A DNA stretch of 64,000 bases, taken from contig JAJEKV010000070.1 in assembly GCA_021234155.1 (NCBI GenBank), positions 5,959,311-6,023,310 of the forward strand, written 5' to 3'. Positions within the stretch are counted from its first letter, which is position 1. Each line of letters starts with the position of its first letter. Positions 33,341-45,575 of the stretch are shown here, piece by piece. The translations under genes were made by a program, and so were the position numbers. Below the pieces are notes generated by a model. The model was given only the letters and a program-made list of their open reading frames with translations, ran no database searches and was not told the DNA's origin. The stretch is from Isoetes taiwanensis (Eukaryota > Streptophyta > Lycopodiopsida > Isoetales > Isoetaceae).

Positions 33341-34314
33341 TTCATGCCTTAGCGTTTGGTTCCTATCAATTTGGTACTGAGTGTGGCTTTCCGGCTTCTC
33401 AATTTTAGATAGGCTCTCCCTCTGCTTTTTTCTTGCCCTTTGATTTCCCCTCCTGCAAATTCGCACATGTTCTTTCTGCTTTTGTAGTTTTCACCTGGTT
33501 CTTTCTGCATGGCTCTTAAAGGCAAAAATTACCCTAAATTTCTCTCCCTCTGATCGACCGCTGAATTTGCGCCCTCTGATCGACCCGAGCTTCTCAAGCA
33601 GTTAAGATCTTTTCATGATAATCCTAAAAACTTCATTTTCTTTGGTGATTTTGCTAACTCATGCATTTTCTTTGGTGATTTTGCTAACTCTTTTAAAGTT
33701 CGATGCTGGGACAATTTATCTAAGGATCCAGACTATAGAGGCCAACTACTAAGCATTGACCCTGTCCTCCAAATTCCTATTGCTTATGGAGAGAAGAGAT
33801 CGGACCAGCAAAAGTACTCGGATGCTTCTCTGGACAAGACCCTTGGACAAATCCGCCCCTTCAAGGCCCCGTTCAGTGCCAAAAAGACTGCTATCTTCAA
33901 TGGTATTTCTTTGGATCTCCCCTCTGTTCATGCAAAATTGAATTCATTTCATGACTCTGCAGTAATTGTGAAAGCAAATAAGCATGGAATTAAATTAGAC
34001 AAGCTTTGGGCTTTCTGCTTGAACCTACAGAAAGGAATGTTGATCAATGCAGTATATTGTCTTCACTCACCATATATTATGATTGAATGTGGCAGTAAAA
34101 GAACTGCCAATTTCCTTCTCAATCACGGTCCTATGGCTTTTGAATCCTTCCAACTTACCTTTCTCAAATGGGGTCCTAAATTTGAGGTAGCCAATTTGGA
34201 TAAACTTTGTGTAGCCTCTACCACTCTTCATGGCCTAAACCCAATTTACTGGAATGAAGATTGTCTAAAATTGCTATTTGACTCAATTGGTTCTTATATC
34301 TGCACGGAATATTC

Positions 34315-35116
34315 TAGGGTAAATTTTAACGGCCCTAAATGTTTTTCTATTCAAATTAAGGTTGGCTAAACCTATGAAAAAACAAAAGTTCTGAGTTTTT
34401 TCTTGGCGAAATTTGATAAAATAAAGCCCTTTAATTATCTTCCCATTTGGCTAAAATGTAAAATTTATATGACATGAAATTCTGATGTTGGCGAATTTTT
34501 CTTGGTCCCCAGGTAAAGTGCAACTATTTAACTTCAAACTTTGAGCACTGATTAGTACATGAATGACATTGATTCAATATGCTTCTTTTACAAAATGATA
34601 ACAAAGTTGTTCAAAGTACAATTCATAAGGAACAAACAATATCGTTTGAAGGAACATGCATGTTTACGTTGTGGTCAAATGCATCCAAATGGTGAATTTG
34701 GTGATGAAGCCCTTTAGGGTCAACAATTGCAAGAAGAGATCACTACTATTTAAAGCTTAAAATGCACATCATGTAACATTCTTCATAGCATTTAACCTAA
34801 ACAACTTATCGATACAAATTCAAAATATGATTGAAGTAGCTAATGGCAATTCCTAAATGAAAGAGGTCCCTGAATAGAATTGGCATGGCCATTTGAATTG
34901 ATTAGGGTCTTCTAATCAACTTTAGAGAAGGCGATTCAGTACACCATGCAACAAACAATCCCGGCTAAACTCTAAGCGTTCAGAATTTACCCCCTTTTGG
35001 AGTGGCTAAATTATGCTTTTTCTAAAAAAATTGCCTTTATAAACTTTAGCCATGAAATTTGATTAAAGGTCTAAAAAATCGCCATTTGGCGAATTTTAGC
35101 CACTCTTTATTACCCT
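34315..35116. mobile_element. MULE-like non-autonomous element, 802 bp, 9-bp TSD
   Basis: The 9-bp direct repeat GGAATATTC at 34306-34314 and 35117-35125 flanks it. Nine bp is the Mutator-superfamily duplication length. The ends are short inverted repeats (TAGGGTAA / TTACCCT) with subterminal GGCTAAA/TTTAGCC and a TCGCCATTTGGCGA palindrome near 35079. Joining the two sides over one TSD copy rejoins the LINE ORF1 frame. No transposase. Confidence 0.7.
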
Positions 35117-36343
35117 GGAATATTCCCCTTATAGACCACCTCGATCCATTGTCCAGCTTGATATTTCCAAAGATATCCCCCTTCCCATCCCTTTTCAAGA
35201 TGTCTTTGGAAAAAAAGCCTCTCTAGCTTTGAGATGGTCAGGACTGCCACCTCAGTGCCAAAATTGTAAGGTCAGATATTTCTGGTATGAATCCTGTAAA
35301 GAGTTCTCGGCTACTTCTAGTCAGAATTTGAGCATTCCTGCTAACTTGTTTGATAACCTCAAGTCAATGAGCAGGTCAAACAAAATGTCAATTTCAGCCA
35401 GGAGGTCAATAGTCAGCAGATAATGCAAAATTCAAAGGGATCAGTCTTTGACCATCTAGGTATTGAAGAGAACCCTGGTGATCCATGCATTATCTCCAAA
35501 GACAACAATTTTCAATGGACTAATAAGGTCAATGGTAGCTACAAAAGAATTCAAAGGAAAAAGCACTTAAGAGAAGCACAGCTCAAGATTGGGGAAACAG
35601 CTAATGGAAAGACCAGGGATGATTGTGGACAACAATTTGGCAAAGGTCAACAATCTTCATGAAACATTGAATAAAACTATTATGGATGCTAAGAATTCTA
35701 CCAAGAATAAAGAGAATGCTGATATTCTCAACTCCTATGTGATTAAGAATGGTCCATTAAACAAGAAAAATAAACATGGTAAGATCATGAAACAAGTCAG
35801 GTTGGAAAAAGAGCAACCTTGGATTGATCCCAGAGATACCTTGGTGGAAGTTGTTCCTGCTCCTATTCCTGATAAGTCAATGGGGAATAATCAAGTTCTT
35901 CTTCCAAAATATGTTGCTGAATCAAGTACTACTCATGGAGAAGAATCTCAGATTGCTGCCAACCACTTAATTGGTAATTCCAACCAATTTCAGGTATTAG
36001 CTAACCTTAACTCTGAACTTGATTTGGAAGTTTTGTTGAGCAAATCATGTGAAGGCAAAATGAACCTTTGCCAATCCCCCATCATTGATCTTTCACCAGC
36101 CCCTGATCCTCTCCCTCCTCCATCACCAAATATTGCATTTGATATTGCTCAGCAGTTGGCATCTTTGCAAGAGGGTCTCAGTGCACAAGCCCAACAATTT
36201 TGCCAGTATAATCTCATGGATGAAGAAATTGTACAAGACACTCCAGAAAGGATTGTGGCTGATCCAAATTATGATCATGCTTGGGATGCTTGTGACAAGA
36301 ATAGGACAAATGATTTTAGTCAAGAAAAGGTTGCTGCCATGCA

Positions 36344-36942
36344 TTAGGGCGGATTTGGGGTCTCAAAATGGCCCTTAACTTTAATTTCTAATATCCACGT
36401 CATAGTACCTTCAAGCCAATGAAAGAGAGGAATTTAAAATGAAAATCAGTATTACGTGGCACTTTTGCAATAAATAGTACTGTAATAATTGCACTTTTTA
36501 ACTCAAATGCATCGTTTTTTGGCTATAACTTGTGATTGTGATTGTGATGTCCAAATTGCACGTCAGTTGTTGCGTTGGATAGCCCATGGCGAGATCTTTT
36601 CAATGAGTGTAGCCTTGATATGCTTTTGATAAAAGGAAAGACTAAAAAAAAGAAAAAAACCAGGTTTTTCTCGTTTTTTTTACTTTTGGTCATCTAAATT
36701 AGATTAAAATATATTCAACCCATATACTGTTGGATAGATCTTTTGATTCCGCATCCAATGAAATAAAAATCATGCGATTTGAAGCTATGAATCAAAAGTT
36801 ATGGCCCAAAAACTAATTGATGAAGTTACTTTTTGAGTACTTATTGCGATTAAAGAGAAGGAAAGTACAATTAATAAGCAAGAGAAAATATGACATGGAA
36901 TTTTTCTTACGAGGGCATTTTGAGACCCCAAATCCGCCCTAA
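36344..36942. mobile_element. 599-bp MITE with long TIRs and TGCA TSD
   Basis: Terminal inverted repeats of ~27 bp begin TTAGGGCGGATTTGGGG and continue GTCTCAAAATG on both ends. TGCA at 36340-36343 and 36943-36946 is the likely 4-bp duplication. Deleting 36344-36946 (603 bp) joins ATG CA to A GAA and keeps LINE ORF1 open. The superfamily is uncertain; 4-bp TSDs are known from Sola elements, and a TA duplication is formally possible but would leave a stop. Confidence 0.75.
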
Positions 36943-37371
36943 TGCAAGAAGACATAACTCAGCCCGGGGATAATGACAATTTAGGTCATGTTTCTTCTCC
37001 TTGCCCTTCTTTTAAGCATAAAGTTTTAAATCTTCCTGATTCTTCTCCTAAAAATAGAATGTTTGAATTTATCCCTGGGGGGACTTCAGAAATTAGTGAA
37101 GATGAAAATGATAAAGAAAATTGGGAAGGGGATAAATTTCTTACTGACTGCTCTAGTGTTGAGTTAGCTACCAAACCTAAAGCCTCTCGAGCCAATGCTT
37201 TGTCTAAATATAAAAGAGAAAGCTCAACCCTTGTTGAGCTCACTAACACTCCAGCTGCAAATACTAGAAGTAAGTTTAGCAAAGGAAGAAAGAAAAAGAA
37301 ATACACTTGACTTTCTGATCTGATTTGCTTTTCCTTTTCCTTTTTCCTGGTTATTCTCTGCTCAAATTATA

Positions 37372-38268
37372 ATGAGGATTCTATCATGGAATGTTAGGGG
37401 AATTAAAGGCCCCATTAACAGGAGGAGAACTATCTCCCAAATCAGAAACTACAATGCTGATGTGATTCTTCTTAAAGAGCTTAAACTTCCCAAATTTGAA
37501 ATTTCTAATCTTGGGGACTGGATTTATCCTGGATCCCATTCTACTTGGATTGAGGCCACTGGAAGAAGTGGCGGCATCATTATGATCTGGAAAAACCTTG
37601 AGCATCTTTGCTTCTTCAATTCTCCTTCCAAAATGTGGCAAGCTGTTACCTTCAAATAGCATAACTCTACTTTTGGTATTATTAATATTTATGCCTCTAC
37701 TTACCCAAAGGATATGGAGCTGCTCTGGATTGAGATTAGCTCTTGGTTGCAAAATAATCCTATCTCGGATTGGATTGTTGGTGGAGATTTCAACAATACC
37801 CCTTCATGGAATATGAAATTAGGGAATAACATCAATATGTCTGCCACTGAGAGATGTAACTGGGATAACTTTATCTCTGACTCTTCCCTTGTGCATGTTC
37901 CTTCTTCTACAGCCTCCTTTACTTGGTCTAATAAGCAAAAAGGGGACAAAAGAGTCTATTGTGCCCTTGATATATTTTATGTCTGTAGTCCTCACTCCTC
38001 TCTTTGGGATAATTGCTATGTTACAAGTGATGAAGGGAACATTATTTCTGATCACCAGCCTCAATTCTTAAGCACAAGACAATTGATTCATATTCCAAGA
38101 GATGGTAATATTCCCTACAAATTCAATTGTGCTCTTCTTGACAATGAATCATTTGTGAGTGATTTCAAGGAGTTCTATCAGCATCTCCAGTTTAATTGCA
38201 ATCATCAATCTATGAAAAGCTTCTATTGTAAGATCAAGGAGGTCAAAAGCTGGATCAACAAAGTTTAA
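37372..38268 (+). pseudogene. L1 ORF2 endonuclease part
   Basis: ORF2 starts MRILSWNVRGIKG, the APE endonuclease Asn motif, 59 bp after the ORF1 stop. An in-frame TAG at 37657 splits it, and the same frame continues with IVGGDFNNTPSW and the catalytic SDHQP. The frame ends in TAA at 38266-38268, at the border of the 3.66-kb insertion. In a live L1 this domain nicks target DNA. Confidence 0.8.
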
Positions 38269-38938
38269 AATGAAACGCACTTATTTGCTCCAAACGCACT
38301 TTAAAAGGAATCTTTGAAAGATTCCCTAAAATTCCCTCAAAAAGGTCCCTTTTCGAGGTAAATTTGTGACAAGTGTGACAATTTGAATATTTTAGGTACT
38401 ATTTTTGAGGGGCTAATTCAACTTAGCTTCCATGCAAAATTGTTTGGTACCCCTTTTTAGCCCCGTAGTTTAGCGTGAAAAATAGTAGCAATTTCAGAGA
38501 CTAAAAAAAAATAGACATTGAATAAAACATCAAGTGCATTAGAGCGACAAAAAGGCACTGCATTTAAAGTTTTTGAAATCACTACAAATTTTTGAACCAA
38601 ATTGTAAAAAATGTGTAGATTTTTCATTTTGAACAAAGTTACAATCGCTGCTAATTCGAGAATGCATGTTGTCGTCTGACATGTTGAGACCATGGTCATT
38701 AGAGCTATTCGTGTCCTCTGCCAATGAGTATACGTTCCTCAGCATTGTCTACCAATGAAACCGCAACCCGCATGCTAACCTCAGTATCGTAGTCACAACA
38801 TGCAAATTGTTAGCTTCGCCTTAGAGTTGCTCCAAAATGTAATCATACAACATGGCCAGGTAATCATACAACATGGTTGTTTCATAAAAGGTGGTTTTAG
38901 TGTTAGTTCGAAGCTTTAATGTTCCCCGTTATTGGACT

Positions 38939-39392
38939 GGTATAAATTTATACCGGGTGAGTTCAAACAATACAACGAATTTATCAAACGGTATAAATTT
39001 ATACCATGTGAGCTCAAATTTCTACCACGTGAGCTCAAGCAGTACACAGGGAAAGAACTCGAGTGGTATAAATTTATACCGCCAGTGAGCTCAAGCGGTA
39101 TAAGTTTATACCGTCTCCCCACATGAAAATGCTGAGAGCAGTATAAATTTATACCGAAATTTTTTAAAAAGGAAGTCACGGTATAAATTTATACCATGAG
39201 ATCTCTTGAAAAACATTTCCTTTTAAATTCAATACATTATCTTGAAAAACATTTCCTTATAAATTCAATAACACAAGAAATTTCTTGTAAACGGAATTTT
39301 ATTTATGGTTATAACTTGACCTTTCATGGATATAACATGATTTTTGCCTGGCTAAAACATGGCAGATGCTTTTGACGGTATAAATTTATACC
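38939..39392. repeat. Seven GGTATAAATTTATACC palindromes, left cluster
   Basis: Copies at 38939, 38990, 39065, 39097 (one central change), 39140 (first base changed), 39180 and 39377 are complete 16-bp palindromes, mostly extended by C/G to 18 bp. They lie 0.67-1.12 kb inside the left end of the TIR element. Many are followed by GTGAGCTCAA. Confidence 0.95.
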
Positions 39393-39586
39393 GAGGCTAG
39401 GAAAACTGTGTGTTGGGAAAACTTTAGGGCTGTGATAATCGAATGATTTAGGTGTTTTATTGGTGCGAAATCGGTTTCTTAGTGATGCGTAGGTTTGTTT
39501 CTTAGTCCAAGAAGCTTTGAAGAAGATTTTTTGTTTTTTAGGGTTTTAATCGCCCAAAGATCTTCGGCCCAAGTTTTCTCAGAGCT

Positions 39587-39760
39587 GATAAGGTCATTGA
39601 AGCTAATGAGATATACGAGAAAATGAAGGATAGAGGTCATAAAGTAGAAACATTCACTTATGAGCAGCTTATATGTGCAAACAATAGGATGAAAAATGCA
39701 GACGTAGTTTCCATGATCATGAAAGATATGGATGGTTTTTCTATACAGGATGGCAGTTAA
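39587..39760 (+). pseudogene. Captured exon resembling a P-type PPR tail
   Basis: After an acceptor-like TTTTCTCAG, a 57-codon open stretch reads VIEANEIYEKMKDRGH and VETFTYEQLI, then stops at TAA (39758-39760). The spacing and residues fit one and a half P-class PPR motifs. As it sits between the TIRs of a DNA element, capture of a gene piece is likely. Confidence 0.4.
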
Positions 39761-40162
39761 GAACGTGTTGGAAAGCTGATATGATGTGAAGTGACAGAAT
39801 TTTAAGCCGGGTCCCCGGACTTGACAAATCTCGGCATCAGCGATCCGAAAAAATATGGCCGCAGGTAATGGTAATCTCAGTTTGTAAGTCTTTAAATTAT
39901 TTATGGTCAACAGAAAACTTCTGTAGACTTATTTAAGCATTCAATTTGTCTATGGCTCCACAGTGCAGAACTCCAAGATAGCATGTTCAGATGTAGTAGA
40001 ACCTGCAAACGTTTGGTAGTGTAAACCTTCATCTCAGCTGTGGGTAATTTGTTATTGTATGATGCCAATCGGACAGTAGTGTGGAGCAGCATGGATTATT
40101 GCACAGATATTGTGCTTGTGGGGTAGAATTTCACGCAGCTTAGAGCAGGAAATGCTACAGCT

Positions 40163-40771
40163 ATGTTCCAAAAAGATGGCAGTTTTATGGTGGATGCAAG
40201 TTTTATGGTGCTATGCCAAATCTGGAAAGATTCGATCGGCAGCTGGGCTAAAGGAGAAGTATCAGGTCAGTTTAGGTATGGTACTTCCAATGACTTGCAG
40301 TTGCATCGTTTGAACAGCAGTGGTTCACCCACAGGACTAGACATTCAGATTTTTGGCAATGCAACTGTAACTTATAGCTTCATCAGATTATATGAGGATG
40401 CATCCTTCATGTTCTATGGACTTCAAAATTGTATGTGGGTTAGGAGTCATGCTTGTTGTTTTCATCACAATTTCAGTTATTGCACTCAACCACAACCACC
40501 AAAAGCTTGGAGAAATAACTGGGCTACTTGCATACTTATTATCCTGGTAGTGCTCATGTTTGAACTCCAACTTTTATGGATCTTCACAAACCAGTGTCAC
40601 ATCATATGCATTCTAGTTGCTATCATCAGTTCTTCCATCTCCGCAACCTCTATGGTCATTTACAAACTAGTAAACTTTCTGCTAGTCAATGAAGAATTCT
40701 CTCACAAATTATATCAGCACCAAGAACTTGGAGTCTTATCTACTTTTGCTATAGATTTAATCCTAGTGTAA
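40163..40771 (+). pseudogene. Captured fragment, possibly from a lectin-type receptor kinase
   Basis: An ORF of 202 codons contains NATAMFQKDGSF just upstream and TYSFIRLYEDASFMFYGLQN inside, which recall the B-lectin/PAN portion of G-type lectin receptor kinases. The C-terminal part is a hydrophobic stretch (NWATCILIILVVLMF). The match is by eye and weak. The ORF may join unrelated frames. Confidence 0.25.
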
Positions 40772-41383
40772 ACCTTCATCTCAATCCTAGTGTAAACCTT
40801 CATCTCAGCTGTGGCACAATGGTACAATCCAGGACGAGAAGTTTCGCATATGCCAAAAGGAAGCATGGCCCATCTGCAAAAGTGTTACTGCCATGTGTTA
40901 TGTGCTTATTCAAGGTTCTGCAACACTGCAACTGCCAAGGAGTTGGCACTAATTGAAAACGATCACATGTTCGTTTGATTCAAAGTAATATGTGTGTTGG
41001 GTTTTGTAAGAAAAGGTTAAGGTTCCTTTCTAATAAAAACTATAGAAGATTTAATAGGGTTCTTCCATTGTAGTTTCTTGGTAAGCTCTTTTTGTCGTCA
41101 CAAGCTCCAAAAAGTGCTAAATACAATGTCGGCTAATTGTTAAGATCAAGCTTGGACGAGGCAACTCTAGTTTTTGACATCAAGACATTGTGACTTGGAC
41201 GTCTATTATTACAATTTATGGTCAATACAATTTATGGTCAATACAAGCAGGCTGAAGGACTTCAAATTATCAAACAAATGCATACAAGAGGAATGCATAC
41301 AAAAGAACGATGCTGGAGAGATCAAGGAAAACAAAATCTCAAGGTGATGAGAGTCTTGTGGACTGGGTGGACCCACCACCTGA

Positions 41384-41439
41384 GGTATAAATTTATACCG
41401 ACGGGTTTTCATTTCAACCTGTCGGTATAAATTTATACC
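41384..41439. repeat. Two GGTATAAATTTATACC palindromes, right cluster
   Basis: Perfect copies at 41384-41399 and 41424-41439, about 0.5 kb inside the right end of the same TIR element, so the motif is subterminal on both sides. Confidence 0.95.
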
Positions 41440-41937
41440 GCTGCACCTGACTATTTCTTACTTGAAACATTCTCTGCAAATTGGCTGTGACATGCCCTGT
41501 TATTTAAAGACCTTATACAGATAGTGCTATGTAACAACTTTTGGTAACACTATTTAATATGAATACTTACTTCGAATGCTTTCTTCTCTGTTAAAAGTTT
41601 AAAGAATTTATTTCTGCTAAACGATGTGTTCTGCTACCGTGAGAGTATTCATGCACGCTTTGCAACACAACCTACTTCAATTGCATGTATTTTGGCAATG
41701 GAAATTCTATGGCTCCCGTAAAATTCTGCTTGACCCCCCTAAATGGCTTCCTTTTTTTTTTGGTCCTATGCTTTTAGAGTATTTTTCTTCAAAAGTGTTG
41801 TTTTCATGACGGCTTTGCAAAAATCATATCCAAAAAACTTGAATGCCTCTATTTTTTTGCTCTTTTTAAAAATTTCTAATTTTTTTGAGGGAATCTTTCA
41901 AACGCACTTCTTAAATAAGTGCGTTTCATTTTAAACC

Positions 41938-44900
41938 TTGTTTCTCAAGGAATGGTTAAAAAGAAGGCATTTTGCCAAGTTGAAAGAGAAAGAGGACTTG
42001 TTGTCTCATATGAGAAACATAAGATCCCTCCTGCAGGAGGATCCCTATAATCTCAATCTGCAAGTTGGAGAAGAATTGGTCGAGAATTATCTTAAAAGTA
42101 TTGAAGAGATTGATGCAAGAAGCTCAACAATCAAGTGCAAAGTCAAATTTAACAAAGAAATGGATTGTGGTAGCTCAAGGTTCTTTCTTAAAGTAGCCAA
42201 AGCTAGACTCTTCAGAAATTCTATCACTGAGGTTAGAACTGATGCTGGGGTATCTTTGGATGATCCAAAGCTTATAAGATTCTTTTTTCATGATAACTAT
42301 GCCTCTCTTTTCTCTAAAGTCCCTTCTCATCAAATTGACTCTTCAAGAGAGATGAAATTTCTTGATCTCATGGATAAGATGATCCCTTCTCCTATTGACT
42401 CTATGGAGGAATCAATTATTACTCCTCCTGCTGAGGATGAAATCCTTAATGTGCTGAGATCATTTGGCAAATGCAAGTCCCCTGGGCCTGATGGCCTTCC
42501 GAGTGAATTCTACATCCATTTCTGGGATCTTTTGAAAGCTGACATTATCTCTATGGTCAGGGGTTTTTGGGAAGTTAATCACCTCCATCCTTCTATCTTA
42601 GCTGGCTTCATTGCCCTTATCCCTAAAGTAGATAATCCTTCTGCTTTTTCGGATTGGAGACCTATATCTCTTACCAATACTTCCTATAAAATCTATGCCA
42701 AAGTCATTGCCAATAGAATCAAAGCTTATCTCCAGAAAAACATTTCTTATTATTAATCTGCTTTCTTATCTAAAAGATTTATTTTAGATAACTATATTAC
42801 TGCCATAGAGGGTCTTCATTGGAATAAAATTTCCAACCAAAATTGTGTGCTTCTATAGTTAGACTTCAAGAGAGCTTTTGACACTGTTAGATGGGATTTT
42901 CTTGACCTTGTTCTCACTAAATTTGGTTTTCATCCTAAACTCAAGCTTTTGATTCATGGTCTGAATGTTCATTCAAATTCTGCTCTCATTGTTAATGGCT
43001 CACCCTCTCAATTCTTCCCTTTAACACGTGGTGTTAGACAAGACTGCCCCCTTGCTCCCTATCTTTTTCTAATTGTGGCTGAAATGCTAACAAGGGCAGT
43101 TCTATATTTCAAAGATCTTGGGGAAGTCAGGGGTCTTAAAATGCCCAATAATGAGGATTTTCTTACCATTTCTCGATATGCTGATGATACATTTGCTTTC
43201 TTAGATGCTGATCTCTCTAACATTGAAACTTTTCTTGAAATCATCAAGCAATTCTCAGTTGCATCTGGTGTTCACTTAAATCTGGCAAAATCTATGATTA
43301 TAGGAGATAATATGCAACCAAACTTTGCTGATATCAAGGTTCTTAGCTGCAACCAAGCATCTACTATGTTGGGAATGCCTCTCTCTCTTAATCCTTGCTT
43401 GAAAGGTCTTTGGCAACCTATCATTGATAGAATTAAGAAGAAGTTGAATAATTTTAGAGGAGGGCTATCTTTTGCAGGTAGGACTATAATTGCTAATTCA
43501 GTCCTTGTTAGCTCTCATATCTATTTCTCCTCTGCTCTAGTGGCCCCTAAAGCTACTTATCATGAGATTGAGAAAATAATTAGAAGATTTATTTGGAAGG
43601 GATCTCATTTAGTAGGCTGGAATTATGTTGCCAAGCCAAAAAAAATTTGGTGGCCTAGGTTGTAAAAATCTCCATCTACAACCCTGTGCACTGGCTGGGA
43701 AATATGTGTGGAATTCTTTCTTAACTAATTCAAGTCCTTCTTCCCAATTTATCAAATTCTGGCTTTCCTACTCTCATCTGGCTGGTCACCCTTCTATAAG
43801 TCATATTATGCCTGATTCTTGTTTCAATAATCTCCATCCTGGACCTAATACTTCCCCTCTCATGAGGAATATAATCATGGCTTGGAGTAAAGTTCAATCC
43901 TGCTTTGAATATACTGCCCCTCAAGACAATAATTTGCAAATGTCTATTTTCTGGAATCCTATTCTCAGTGATCATCCAAGCAAAGTCCTGGCCATGAGAC
44001 ATCCAAGAATTTACAAAAGGTGGACAGACTATGGTTTTAGGTTCCTGAGTGATCTCTATATCAATAGTAAGTTTATCTCTTGGACAGCCTTAAGGAGAAT
44101 ATTGCAGGGAACCTCAAGTGATAAAAAGGTATATTATCATATTAGATCCATCCTTCGTCATCTTTGGCTTAATAATGTGGTGCCTAAAGCAACTAATTGG
44201 AGCCTAGATGGTAAGTGTCATTACAAGGTAAACAAGATTTACTCAATCATTAATAAAAATGATGCTCCCTCAAAGGCAATATCTAAGTGGTCTATCTCTG
44301 AAGAAGACGGTAATATTCTCTTCCATGAAGTATGGAATTCTTATTGTCTTCCTAAGGTAAGTTTCTTTATCTGGCTCTTGGCAAATAAAAGTATCTCAAG
44401 CTTGCAGGTGACCTCAAGCAGATATGAGGACATTTCTCCTAATTGTCAACTTGGTTGCAGAATGGAAGAAAGCATTGATCATATATTTCTTTGTCCTAAG
44501 CTTAATCCTTTCTGCTCTTGGTTCAATGAGAAGCTGGGTTTCCTATTCCCTTTGAAAGTCAATGGCAATCTTTTACCTATATTCAAAATAATTGTGCCTT
44601 TGCTAACACTATTATGTTCATTGCTTTATGGAATATTTGGAAAGCAAGAAATAGAGTTGTGCATGGTAAGAAGAACTTCTCAATCTTTTGAATTAAAATG
44701 CATTTCCAACTTGATATTGAATCTACTGCATCAGCACACAAAAGAAAATTGGCTGATAAATATAACAGGAAGTGGGACTCAATTGGTGTATTCAGGAGGT
44801 CTTTTGATTTATTTGTATCTAATTTATGTGTCATTAATTTTAACTCTATATTCTATGATGATGCTAGCTTATCTGAGAATATGTAAGGAAAGCCTTGGGG

Positions 44901-45085
44901 AGTTGGGAGACATTAGCAAGAATGCTGGTCAAGAACTTGGTCTGTTCTGGAGCAACATAAATGGGGCAGAGTCTGATATGGGCAAGGAAATAAGTCTAGC
45001 TGAAGCTTTCTGCAGAGAAGTGACTCAGATGTTTTGTATGTTTGACTTCCTGTCAATGTACCACTACTACATGTCAGAAAAATAG
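41938..45085 (+). pseudogene. L1 ORF2 reverse transcriptase and C-terminal part
   Basis: The frame resumes FLKEWLKRRHF right after the insertion. RT motifs follow: KSPGPDGLPSEFY, ALIPKVDNP with SDWRPISLTN, LDFKRAFDTV, GVRQDCPLAPYLF, and the catalytic YADD at 43177-43188. Stops interrupt at 42754 (TAA) and 42856 (TAG). An extra base in an A-run near 43640 shifts the frame into the next ORF (43625 on), which has a zf-RVT-like domain (WNSYCLPKVSFFIWLLANK). Another shift near 44590 moves ALWNIWKARNR into a third frame. The element cannot make a functional product. Confidence 0.85.
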
Positions 45086-45575
45086 TTCTCAAGATACAGG
45101 GAGCAATATTACACACATAGACTTCTGGCAGATTTATATGGCTCCTTACTTTGCTTAAGTGAAACTGAATCCTCTTGCTTTGATGACATTGCTGGGAGGA
45201 TTGATGACATCTATATCTTTGGAACTACTGCACCTTTCTACTCATACTTTAATACCAAACTTGATTCTCTTTGCTCCTAAGCCTGCCTTTTACCTAATCC
45301 TACACCTGAACTCCTCGGACCATATCCTCACCAACCTGAACATCTTTTGCTCAACTCTACTCCCTAATCTTGTCTGGGTTTTGGCTTATACAGGTGATGG
45401 CAGAATCAAATCTTTGTTGGGGTCGTGACTGTTTTATTGTTCTAAAAAGACTATTGCACGAAAGTTGACTTCTACACTAACGAGTCAAACTTTAATTTTG
45501 ACGACACTTACCTGGATCAGAGTGGAAAAGCTGTGATAACCAAGAAACAGAGAAGCTAGGAAACCCGGGCCTTGA

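Larger units (their letters stand above)
33550..37310 (+). pseudogene. L1 ORF1 (DUF4283-like and zinc-knuckle protein), interrupted
   Basis: The frame enters near 33550 (RPELLKQLRSF) and runs to 34369 with a DUF4283-like core (DKLWAFCLNLQKGMLINAV, FLKWGPKFEVANL). A MULE-like insertion interrupts it at 34315. Downstream it resumes with SIVQLDISKDIPLP and a degenerate knuckle, LPPQCQNCKVRYFWYESC, where the His of CCHC is replaced. A Lys/Asn-rich C-terminal region (35589-36347) is cut by the MITE and continues at 36947-37310, ending GRKKKKYT. Frame changes near 35420-35590 may be lesions. Plant L1 ORF1 binds the LINE RNA. A 29-bp direct duplication (33634-33690) is also present. Confidence 0.65.
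38269..41930. mobile_element. 3.66-kb TIR element with palindrome clusters
   Basis: Inverted ends AATGAAACGCACTTATTT are flanked by TTAA (38265-38268 and 41931-41934). Because the surrounding word is TTTAAA, a TA or 6-bp duplication fits equally well. A further inverted block with AAAGATTCCCT lies just inside each end. The interior has nine 16-bp palindromes (separate entry) and fragments that look like captured plant exons. No transposase is recognised. It splits L1 ORF2 between endonuclease and reverse transcriptase. Confidence 0.7.
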
